From Bugula neritina (lineage: Eukaryota; Bryozoa; Gymnolaemata; Cheilostomatida; Bugulidae), in NCBI GenBank assembly GCA_964035545.1, contig OZ037768.1, positions 24,020,819 through 24,084,818 on the forward strand: a DNA stretch of 64,000 bases. The letters run 5' to 3'. The position numbers were made by a program, and so were the translations under genes. Each line of letters starts with the position of its first letter. The stretch's first letter is position 1. A model generated the notes under the pieces. The model was not told the DNA's origin, ran no database searches, and worked only from the letters and a program-made list of their open reading frames with translations. Shown here in pieces: positions 1 to 12,100 of this stretch.

Positions 1-3000
1 AACTATAAAACTAATTATGCAAGTATAACAAATGCTATGCTTATAGTCAAAGTTAGCTTTGATTATCACTTAGAATTTTCAGGAAAGATTTAACTATTAG
101 ACTATTATATGACAGTTGTCATAAAGATAATGGAAATTAGGAGTGTGATATTCTATAAGTGAAGATATATTGCGTTAGCAGTGACTGGTATGACTATCAT
201 ATTTATAATAGCTTTACTCTCTTTAATGACAATTAAAAGCTATTCATACCAAGTATTAATCTTCCTTGATATCAATATGAATAGTTAGGTGCATATATTC
301 AACATTGGGAATGAAAATGAATGTGGAAATGATTGCAGTGTGACAAACTTAAAAATCCAACTTCAAGTTTAAAATCCCCCCACTAACTCCAAGAATATCA
401 ACTAGCTTCCATTACTTATTGCTGCTACAGTTTTCTAATTCTTGTCTTCACATTTTGTTCAAGGCATGACATTGTGATTGAGATTTTCCAGCACTTGACT
501 AACAATAAAAATTTTCTGCATTCAAGTGGCATTTACATTTAAAAAAATAATTGATGATTATAATATGTGCATCACTATGATTATGGCTATGACTATAGTA
601 CAAACTACTCAGTCTCATATTCACTGCGACTACTACCAGTTATACTTATACTTATAGTAATACTAATAGCAGTGAACCTAGCACTAATACTAATAGTAAT
701 ACAGTATTAGTAATACACGTACAGTATGAGTATAACTTATAGTAATGGTAGCAGCTATCATTAACTTTAAATGCTATTATTAATTATTCATTAATTATTG
801 TCTGAATCATAAATAATAATTATCGTTGTGATTCACTTCCAGCTCTGATACTCGTACAATAACAATTACAAAAGTATCATACTAATATATCTAATTTTAT
901 AATGCAAATACGTAGATTAATAGTAATATACACTTAAAACTGTAAATAGCAATACCAAATTGTACGCGTCTTTCACTAAGACTAAGTATGAGTACCACTG
1001 CTAGCCATTAGATTAAGGGCTTAGCCTTCAGCTTTTAGGAGTGGGTGTGGCGCAACGGCAATATCAATATGACTATCTGCTAATACTTGTTCATGGCGAT
1101 AAAACTATTGCAGGAATACTAGAACTAGGCAAGGATTGTTATCTTTAAAACAAATTTATGCTCCGATAGATAAATATCAATATACATAAAAGCCATAAAT
1201 ATTACATAAGTCTATTTCAAATTAAACTCTTACCCATGCAAAAACTCCGCTCATCTACTACTTGTGGAAACGATTTGATACAAATCGTACTAACCGGATG
1301 CTCGCAATTCCTGCTTCGCAAAAAACACAATAGATGATTGGTCGAATTCTCTAAAAGAGCCTTTGTTCTATAACACGGAATACAGCGAGGGACGCTACTG
1401 ATTAATCTGGGTTTATTTACATTTATAAACTTGCGCTAGCTGTTAAAATACAGAGAACACAACTTCAACTTACACATTAAAGTCATCAGCATTATGTTTA
1501 AATGTAGGTTACAATTATGTTTATATAAAAATTAAAATGCCTGCATTCAGCTTTCATGAGATTATGTTTTACTATTTGCAAGTGTTATTTATTATCACAT
1601 TTGCAATCTTTGAATGAAAAGAAAACGAATTTTATAGAAATTAATAGATAAGATATTATGTAATTGATGCCATTGATGCATGCAGCAAGGAGATATATTT
1701 AATCAACACTATATGAATGAAGCTTGAAATCTGAGTTTATAATACTCTGTCTTTGGCTCTTGTTGTCTTCAAAGGAAAGTTCTACTCAAACTGTGCAAAT
1801 AAAATGGAACCTGGGAAATAGCAATCTCTATAAGGAAATAAGTTTCTACTTTGAGACAAGCTTAACCCAGGTTCTAATAACATATGACCTTTCACTAATT
1901 AGCTATAACTTAGAAACTTATAAGTCTTTAAATTGTAGCATGTGTACCTTAAACTTTGAGCCAGAAAACCAAAATATAAACAATTTCACAATTTGGAGTT
2001 GCCTCTTCATGAGATAGGCTATTACAGACCTGATAAGAAGATACCATCTGCTATTTATAACTTGCTGGTACAGATAACTTGCAAGTCTGCTTAGGCACAC
2101 GGTGAGAATTGTTTTATCCAGAAGCGCATTTAATGGCTGCAGCAGCAATAATATAAACCAGTGCAGTGCATATTCTGCTACACTGGAATAATAAGTTGCA
2201 GGGCAGTGTAATAGGCAGCAGGTTTGCTTAACTGGTATGCTGCCTCACTGGAGACTTGTTTGAATGCTGACTCTACACATTTTAGTCACCAACTTCTCTT
2301 TGCCTGAAAAGCTAGCATAGACTGAGCTCTCAAAAGATCAGGTGGAGGTGTGTAGTAGATGTGTTGTAAAAGTGGAATTGATACAGTATAGATTTTAGGT
2401 TATACTAGCCAGCTGTTACTTCCCTGTAGGTCTAAACAGGAACACTTCATACAGAGCTATAGCCCAATTTTCTTGCTGCTAGAGGTGATATTATCTGCGG
2501 GCACTTTGCCCCTCCCCCATCAGTGAGTTTGAACAGTGTTGGTACGTGATTTAAATGGTAAGTCATGTTGTAATACAATGCACATGCATAACTCTTCAAC
2601 TGTAAGGATACAATGCAAGTATTTCTTGTTGAGTTGGAAAGTATTGGGTGATATTTTGTATCATAGACCAGTTGGTAAGTTTTCATTTGTTCTAGAAGTT
2701 CAACTAACATATTACTGGGTTTAATTGGACTGAAATTTAGACTAAATTAGGCGCAGAAAATTGCATTCCTTCGAAAAAAAAAATATGAAAACACATACCT
2801 AAATGTATCAGTAAAGCATAGAGCTTGTCTAGGTTTAAATCTATGCAAGCATGTTAAATATAAATGTTGGCGCCGCCATTGACATATTTTAGAGCTAGTT
2901 CAATCTACATCTATATTTAGAAATCATATTACTGTAGCTGCATGGTTATATAGAAGGTATTATTATTGTTATATTCAACTCTTCAGCTTGTAACTAGGAA

Positions 3001-4310
3001 AGGTCTGGAAAAAGGTGAGTTGCATCACCCGGTATTTTACAAAAGCTTTTTTAACCCAACTCTACGCAAGGGGAGAGCAGGCAGGGAGATTTTTACTACA
3101 CAAAGCAATTTCCTGAAGTATTAGTTTAAATTCTATAGCAAAATTGGCTTCGTAGCAACTTTTTGAGCTGGCGGATTGCAATTCTGTCCATTTGGCAGGC
3201 TGTAAAATTTTTGCCCTCACTGGGATTCCAACCTAAGGCCTCAGGCTTGCAAGCAGGCATGCTAACTACCACACCACAAAGACCACTGGGCAAATATAAC
3301 ACTACACAGAGAAGGGTGTCACACCTTCAGCGTGCCTTGTGATATTTGATGTGTGCTTTTTATTGCATTCAGCACCAGCTTGATATTAGAGGGTGAAAAG
3401 CTAAAGCAAGCTAGCGGAATGAATCAATAGTGATAACCTTAAATAATTAAATATTTAATAACTAATCTTAAAATAAATAGCAGCATTAGTATTTATTTAC
3501 ATTTTATCTTAGATAATACAGCCAATATATACTCTAAGTCAAATGTCATTGTGTAATACATTATATATAAATGTCACCTAACTTGGTTACATCAGAACAA
3601 GTGGTTTTTGCACCTGAACTAAGTGGACTTTGCATGGATTACATCCTTCATTTATGGTTAGTAGAATATGATCCGTTTAATAAGTCTATAACTATGATTT
3701 ATTTGCTATGGTTTTTCTAATTTCTGCGATAGTTTGCGAATCAACGTACATGTGTGGGGTTTAAATTAATTAGTTTATAATGAAACATAAAAAACATTAT
3801 AAGATATTAAGTAGATGGAAATTGCTTAGTATCAACTTAAGCTGCTGTACTGTATCCACGTTATCAATGACTATATAGTATAAAAACTAAAGTGAACTTC
3901 TACGCACATATGTCGTTATTGTTGTTATGGTGATTGCTTCACCAGTGACCATGTGAGTCAAGGAGAAAAACAAGAGTTCATCCATATTTATTTGCCCTGT
4001 ACCTGGTGCTTCGTGGTGAGGTAATCCCAGACCTGCCAACTGATTTTTCTCCCTGAAACACACAATATGCGTGACGATGCTGTGTGTATAGGAAAGCTAT
4101 CTGTTTGTTTGTTCACCATTGAAAAACTTTACAAGTTATCAAATCTCAAAGCTGTTGAACAAAATATGTATTAGTTACTTGAAACCCATACCTGGAATCT
4201 TTTCCTTGTTTCTACACAAAATATTTTGGCAGATTTGAGTGAGACTTTAAAGATATAAGCTGTGTTTCCATCACACAGTCATAATGTCTGGAGATTTCTT
4301 GTAGGGAAAC
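1..4310. other. Gene-free upstream stretch
   Basis: I find no supported gene here. The DNA is AT-rich and partly made of degenerate simple words (TAATACTAATAG-like, about 580-760). A 97-codon open stretch at 1724-2017 has no ATG at its front and no convincing splice sites. The only structured element is the tRNA-derived SINE relic near 3170-3295. The promoter of the downstream secreted-protein gene should lie in the last few hundred bases; I see no diagnostic motif. Confidence 0.6.
3170..3295 (-). mobile_element. tRNA-derived SINE relic
   Basis: Read on the minus strand, about 3220-3291 looks like a decayed tRNA. It has a D-arm/A-box-like stretch (TGGTGTGGTAGTTAGCA) and then a B-box-like GGTTGGAATCCC, at tRNA-like spacing. 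It is followed by GTGAGGGC and a unique tail. This is the usual head of tRNA-derived SINEs. The acceptor stem and anticodon arm do not fold properly, so it is not a functional tRNA gene. I cannot assign a family and did not find target-site duplications. Confidence 0.5.
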
Positions 4311-7300
4311 ATGTTGGTAACGGGAATTATCTTCTTATTGTTGTCTGGAGTAGCAGCAAGCAGTCGGGTTGATGAGGCACTGTTTGACTTGGAGAGCAGG
4401 TTGAAGGTGAGTGACTATTATGTGTTATACTACGCTGTACTATATGCTACTATATACTATATAATACCACTATATACTATATACTACTACTATATACTAT
4501 ATAGTACTACTCTATACTATATACTATATACTATATACTATATACTATATACTATATACTATATACTATATACTATATACTATATACTATATACTATATA
4601 CTACATACTATATACTACATACTATATACTACTATATGCTACTATATGCTACATACTATATACTACTATATGCTACATACTATATACTAAACTACTATAT
4701 GCTACACTACTATATACTACATACTATATACTACTATATGCTACACTACTACATACTACACTACTATATACTACTATATGCTACATACTATATACTACTA
4801 TATGCTACATACTATATACTACATACTACATACTACTATATGCTACATACTATATACTACTATATGCTACATACTATATACTACACTACTCTATACTACA
4901 TACTACATACTACTATATGCTATATACTACTATATGCTACATACTATATACTACTATATGCTACATACTATATGCTACATAATATATATTATGCTACATA
5001 CCATATTATACTAGAAATTAGAGCTGGAGCACAAAGCCTACCAGAATGTCATCTCAACGTTGGCCAGACAGATCACCATGCAACAGTTCTACGTGGAGGA
5101 AGTGTCAAGGTCGTCTGGTGACTCCGGGTTGAAGCAGTCTAGACTCACACACTCCGGCACAAGATCCTACCACACTACGTCCTTCTCAGGTAACATTACA
5201 CTATACTTAGGTAATACTATACTCGGGTAACATGCATTACCTCATGTCAGGTGAAATTAACACAATATCTCTAAGAGAGTTAAGTACTCGTAGCTCCAGT
5301 AATTCTAACAGAGCTAAAACAGCCTGTATATAGCTAGTAAACTACTTTAATCTTCAAAGACCTCATTAGGGCTTTTGGTTAAATTAAGAAACTCCATTTA
5401 TATTTTATCCCCATGCATATGCAGATATTTGTAGATTTATCTACATATAAAGCATTGTCACTTCTATTCTATAAGTAATTATAAAAAGTCTCAACAAAAA
5501 CATTAGTTATATAATTTTGACTTTAGACTTGAAGGTGGCTGCTATACACGACCACTCGAACTACAAGACTACGATAGGCATGGGGGAGGTAATTGCTGTT
5601 TTAAACGGAGTAGAGTTCAGGACTCGCCACAATGACTATAAGTTGGTAATGCCTAGCACTAAATCCATCAATTACGGAGCTACGGAACCTGTGCCATTCC
5701 CACCCGTACCACCAGAGGTAAGACCTAAAGCTAGATTACATCAGCACTCCAGGCTATACCTAAAATTAGTTCATATGAAGTTACATGACACTAGATGACC
5801 ACAGGTGACCCCAGGCGACCTCAGGTTAGAAGGTTACACATATCTGATCTTTCATTCATCAGCTACAACACAGCTAGAATTAGATAAAAGTGCAGGACTC
5901 ACTAAACGACTATTTTATGTCTCAATGCATCTATAGCTGCTCATAGGTTAAAGCTTAAGCTGTGTCAACTTTTTATGAACTGTCTACCACTTCAATAATC
6001 TTTTTAAACTAATAATTTTATTGATCTAAAAATAATATTGTTTGTGGCAGGTGCTTGCCCAGCCTTCTGTTGAATTACAAGAAGAAGAAATGAGGCAATG
6101 GTTCAAGGCTTTTCAAGACCAAGACCCTAGTGTTCGGGATTACAGAAAGTATTTTAAGGTTGGTTTATGCTTCTTCGAAAATTTCTCATTAGATGCTTTA
6201 AAAAGCAGTGTTAAGGCTAAAACCCACTTTAGATTTTACCAAAAATATTTGATAAAAAAACATCAAGTGTCAAAAAGTTACTAAATATTATTCACACTTT
6301 AGGGTATATCTTTTAGTCAACTGAAGCTGTAAAAATTATCACTTGACATGGGCAATATATAAATTTTTGAGCTCTAAAAATATAACTTAATTATCTTCTA
6401 TTACTATAATATAAAAGTAGTTAATGTAGCATTAAGAACATAGAAATTGTATTTCAAGAGAAAATGTACTTCTGTTTCAGCCGGTGCTGTGTTACATGGA
6501 AGGAATGTGGACGGAAGCTAAAAACAACAAACTAGATGAGCCCTTCTCTAGCGATAGACATAAACTGGATGCGGAGAATTTCTTCGATCTTCAAGTAAGA
6601 ACTATGGCTACGTATCACAGCAGTAGCTAATATAACAGCAGCAGCTGATAGGTGTTTGGGTTGTGACAGCAATGGAATAAGTATATTTCATCAATTACCT
6701 TTCCTTGAAAATGCTTTATAAAATAACCTGTCGAGTACCACATAGCATAACAAATGAAACATCAAGCAATGGTCTTGCTTATAATGATCAAACTGAACTA
6801 ATGTGTCTTTAGATTTTTAAGATGAAATATGTCAATACATGTTAGCAGAGTGAATTTTTATTTAGTCGTTGTCTATTACAATTACTGCACCGAAAAAATT
6901 GAGCTTCAATCAAAGCAATACATGTATACTGCTGCTTGAAGATCAAAGATGTTTCTGTAACTATCTGGCAGGTTTCTGTAGGAAACTTTCTACAAAGTAA
7001 AATTTTAACAATAAATTGTGTTTTCAGTCTAAAATGACATTTAAAATCAATTCTTAGCTGTTATTACATTATTATCTTTGATTGCCAATTTGTAATAATT
7101 TTAGTTTTCTAATGCAATAACTAGCTGTAGCAATGTTTTAAGCTAATTTGCTAAATTAATTTTGTCTCATAGACCAAAGGCAAACGAGTAAATAAAACTT
7201 ACAGGCTGTATATGATAATTATAACAATAATGTCGTTAAACTCAGGATTTTGGATCTGAAATAGAACTTTGCATTAAAAAACATCTTTACATTGAACCAT

Positions 7301-9042
7301 GACTGAGCTAGTTGGTAGTTTGAGTCTGTCAATATTTAATTATTTTTGTTTGTTGAAAACTCCAATTGATGTGAGGTAATAATGGATAGGTAAAGTTAGA
7401 TGAATGGACTCTTTAATTGATTTTGTCATTATCTGTAATATTATATAATCATAGCTGAATGAATAATAATCACTATAGCATGAAATGAAAAACTTTAGTA
7501 GCAAATGAATTAAATTGAGCCTTACTTATTCTAATATCTATAGCATCATCATTAACCAATGTTGCACATATGATCTGGTTAAACAGGGAACCAATTTGTT
7601 TGTATCACAGCCCTTTACTGGTTTATCAGCTCTTTATTCAAAAGTAACATAAAAGAAAACAAGTTTATGAGATAAAGAGAAGTAAATACTTTAATTATCT
7701 GAATAACACCAATGGCTTTATTTTCAATCTTATTTCATCATTAACAAAATTATTTACGTTTCAATTGATGTCTCCAGGTCGTATAGCTCTATTAGTACGA
7801 GTAAATAATCTTAGTATACTCTTTACACGGTCGATGTACTTGGGATGAAAATATATGAACATTATTGCATTTGCAATGCCATAGACTGAAAGTAAAATAG
7901 CACTAGTTGCTTCTATTACAATTGCCACTGGTGGAAAAAAGTTAATAGTCTGACAAAGTACATAGACAACGACAAGCAAAATATTAAATAGATAGACAAC
8001 ATAACTCCAGATAATGTATTTACTAGCTGATATTATTAGTTTATCATCAGGTGAGTTTCTTTGAGTCATGGCTTTTAGTTCTCGCCATACTTTTACCAGC
8101 AGAACAGATATTACAAGTGAGAGGATCAGGTTTTGAAGTGCATAGCAAATATACACTACTCTATATTCCAGTGAGGTTGGTATAATTTGAATGTTCAATA
8201 GTTTCCAGCAAAACTTTAGCTCTGGTATCAGACCAAGAGCAAAAGAAGTTGACAACCCAATAAGATATAAAGCTCCAGTGAAATACTTCATGTTGCTAAT
8301 AAAAAAGTGTGTGCTATAGCTGTGCGGATGACAGACTCCAATATACTTTTCAATAGCCGAAACTAAAAATACAATGAATCTGAGAAAAATTACGTAGGCC
8401 ACTCCAGAAATTGTAAGCTTTGAGATCCAATAAGCAGTTTGTGTGTGAAGATGTAGTATAGCTTGCTTAATTCTGCAGCTGAAGTAGATAGATGAAATAC
8501 AGCTGTATAGTATATCAGATATGCTGAAGTTCACCAGAATCCAGAAGTACTTGGTAGTTTTGATCTCTGCCATCTGGTTGAGAATAGTCAGATGTAGAAT
8601 ATTGAGAATTATAGAGAGAAAGTTTATTCCGTCATTAATATATACAAACGGAGGATAGCATTCTTCTGTATCTGTGTGACAAGGTGAAATATCACCATAT
8701 GCTGGACTACTGTAGTTTCCACTCATCTTCTATCTCTTTGCTTAACAAAGTCTGTGCAGATAGTTTACAAAATGTACGAAACTTCAGCCTTCTATTTTAT
8801 ATCTCTACATTCATTTTGTGAGAGAGCTTAACTGATTTTAAAATAGGAAAAGATTAAAAGGCTATAATTTTGGTACAATATTGATGCGACATCAATAATG
8901 TGTGCTGCCTATGGTACTGTCAATGCTGTAATGGTGTATTTTTTACTTTACTGCTGTATCCAGGCATGGATTGGTTGGCTTCAACCACGTGATTCATTTT
9001 ATATATTATATATAATATATATATATAATATATATATATAAT

Positions 9043-9141
<99 letters not shown>

Positions 9142-12100
9142 AAAAGTTTACAGAGATAATTTTCGAAATATTAATAATAACTATAAATGTTAACTAACCC
9201 AACTTTACATTTTTGAGGCCATGGCTTTGCCTATTGCATAATAGATACATTATTTTTGCCCATCGCTGTGTGTTGTAGAAGGAAAGTATGCTGGTTTTTT
9301 ATAATAATGTTGTCTTTCACAGAATTTTTAAGCATGTTTGTTATAAAGAAACACAGAATAGTAGCCATGTTCATATATCAAATATATGTGAGGTTGATCT
9401 TGTTCTCCACTTGTTCTTAAAGGAGAAGGCGAGATACACGTCTGCAACAGGTAGAAAGAGTATCAGTGAGAACTACGCCTACCTGCCAAGCACCTTATCA
9501 GGCATGTCAGATAATGGAATGCCACTCTTCTCTCAGTGGAACTACAAGATACTCTGCCATCCATTAAAGAAAGAAGTCCCTCTAAGCAGGTGAGCAATGG
9601 ACTATAATTACTGTAATATTTTCGACCTGTCTGGCAAGAAGTAGGTTATGGTAAATTATCTTCTAATCCTCAGTTGAAATGATTATCAACTTGTAATTTT
9701 AAACATTTTCAAAAAAAATACATTACAGTGAAATCTACGTCTGTAATTTGGGTCATGACTGTACTGGTCACCCTACTATCTGATTGGTTTATACCTTCAG
9801 ATTCCGTCTAGAAGATGACCTTAGTGTGAGAGTGGCAAGGGCAAAGACATACGAGCAGGCCAAGCTGGAGAGGTTTGCTCGGTTCAGCCTTTGGCCAGCC
9901 ATTGCCGGTCCCAACTCGCCATTTAGACCTTCAAAAGAAGGATACACTAGTCTGACAACTGGGAGTTTCCTGGATAGTCTCATGGCGGAAATCCCAGGTG
10001 TGGTAATTCCCTCTAGCATTCTGTTAGTCAAAGGGGAATCTCCTCTCTCTCTTCAATGTAGCATTACACAAATATGTTATGTCAAAAGGGAATAAAAGTT
10101 AACCCTTAAAAAGATTAAAAACATAATATTTCTTGGATCGAGGTGTTCTTTGGGCAGGAAACCAGACTAGAAACCTAACAAATATGTCTTAATTACCTTA
10201 AGATCAAACCATGGAACTTATGCTTTTTCAATACCATGAATTATAACGTCAGGAGAATTACCAAATACATAGGACTAACGAAATATCATGTAATTTTGAC
10301 ATATTTACAGCTGCTAGTATGCTTGTTATACAGGAAAAGATAATTATGCTGGAGAGATCAAAGATGATGTATTCAATGAAACGGCCTTAGATCATGACTA
10401 TAAACATCCGACTGGGAATCAAAGTCTTCCACGGCCCCCAAAGAATGTAGCTTACTACCATAGGTAAGAATTGGGGCTATTTCTTGTATAGTATAGTCTC
10501 CTGTACAGGTTGTATAACCACATAATACAGGTTGTATAATCTCTCAATACAGGTCGTATAGTCTCCTAATGCAGATTGTATAATATTCTAATACAGGTTG
10601 TACAGAACCAAGACCAAAGATGCTATGGGAAGTGAGATAAGACATCGAGCATTCTCTGACGCTAGCCTCTACATCGCATACAACACACGACCTCAAATCA
10701 CTCCAAGCAAGGTCAGCAATACTATCCAATAGTATAATAGTATACTAGTATAATAGTATAGTAGTATAATAGACAGGGTATTGAATACATGTAGATTTCT
10801 TGTGATTTAGTTGACCAGATTTGTCATCTCATAGCATCACTGTCATAGAGTTTTCTAGAATTTATTACATAAGAAATTTTAAACAAATTATTAAATTGTT
10901 AAAGCAAGAATTTTGACATAACTTCTAGAGTAGGCAAGTATCTGGTGTCTCCATGTTCAAGTTGACTTTCTGGTAAATGATAAGAAGTTTTTGCTTAAAT
11001 ATGTTTGAAAATCTTCTACCATGCACATACTGTTTGTTAGGAAATATATTGATACTTGCTGAATCACAAATTAAGTGCAGCAATGGATAGCTTTGAATAG
11101 TCTAAGTTATTTAATTGCTTTCATTAATTGTGTTTTGGTTTGAAAACAAAACTTCTATTGCAATATTTCTCCTGTGTTAGAACACAGACTACCAAAACTT
11201 CTCCATTACTACACCTACCACCTATCTATCTATAAACATAGCATGTTCATCAGAAGAAAAATCATGACATGAACTGCCCTAACAATGCATTATGTAATGC
11301 CTAACAATAGCTTAGCTTTTGAAACATTTTATACTTTCGAAATTTACAGAAAATTATGTTTATTTGAATCTTGCATATATATGTATCTCATGCTTTCTAA
11401 GCATAAAAGAAAGTGCCATGTGGCATAGGGTCTTCCAAAAATGACCAACACTTACATGCCAACTTCTTATTTGTATAAGAAAAATATTAATCCTAAATAT
11501 ACACTGTGCAGGACATGTGTACAGGACGTAGATATAATTATAACAGTTGTATTCATCTTGTAGGTTGAATGGTGTGTACCCAACAAGGACTGTCATTTAT
11601 GGCAAGCAAGTGTGAGTATTTTCTAAATAAACTGGTATGTGGTTGCCTTGATGCTGCATAGATCTGGGCAGAGTTGATAAACTTTGTAAAGTATTGCCAC
11701 AACTGAAGTGTTGAGTAGTATTTGCAGCGGCTTTTAATTTGTTAAAAAATTACTCTTGAAAATTTACTTGCTTAGAAGTTAATTAATATTAATCATGCAA
11801 ATGGTGAATTTATTCATAATTGAAACATGTGCATATGATATAATGATATTTTTAACATTCTTTATATATATATACACACAAGACGTCTAGGATTGTTTAG
11901 GATAAAATACTAGGGTTGTTTGTTTAAATACATACAGAGAGGTGAATGTAAAACTAAGAAATGTTCCAATTGGAGTCACAGGGTCTCTTATGCCATACCA
12001 TTGGAAATAATTTACCTGACCCCATTACACTCCTGGAATCCATATAATTTAGAGTATAACGCAGGTAAGTGGTGATCTACATACTATCTCAACAGCTATA

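Larger units (their letters stand above)
6595..9422. other. 2.8-kb intron hosting a nested gene
   Basis: This is intron 5 of the secreted-protein gene. It holds the minus-strand GPCR at 7761-8726 and an (AT)n tract near 9000-9135. The flanks are ordinary AT-rich sequence with no further coding signal. Confidence 0.75.

Noticed and set aside
1271-1287. Short inverted repeat CGATTTGATACAAATCG
   Set aside because: Seven-base arms are expected by chance in 64 kb of AT-rich DNA.
1724-2017. Open frame with a hydrophobic start that looks like a signal peptide
   Set aside because: It has no ATG, a TGA sits two codons upstream, and no good splice sites flank it. It could be a decayed exon, but I cannot support it.
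3220-3291. Possible functional tRNA gene
   Set aside because: A- and B-box-like stretches exist, but the acceptor and anticodon arms do not pair, and a SINE-like tail follows.
4311-5121. Long open frames rich in Tyr, Ile, Leu and Thr after exon 1 of the secreted-protein gene
   Set aside because: They are translations of the TATAC-type intron array. The exon 1 donor at 4407 and the exon 2 acceptor at 5013-5014 give a phase-consistent join across it.
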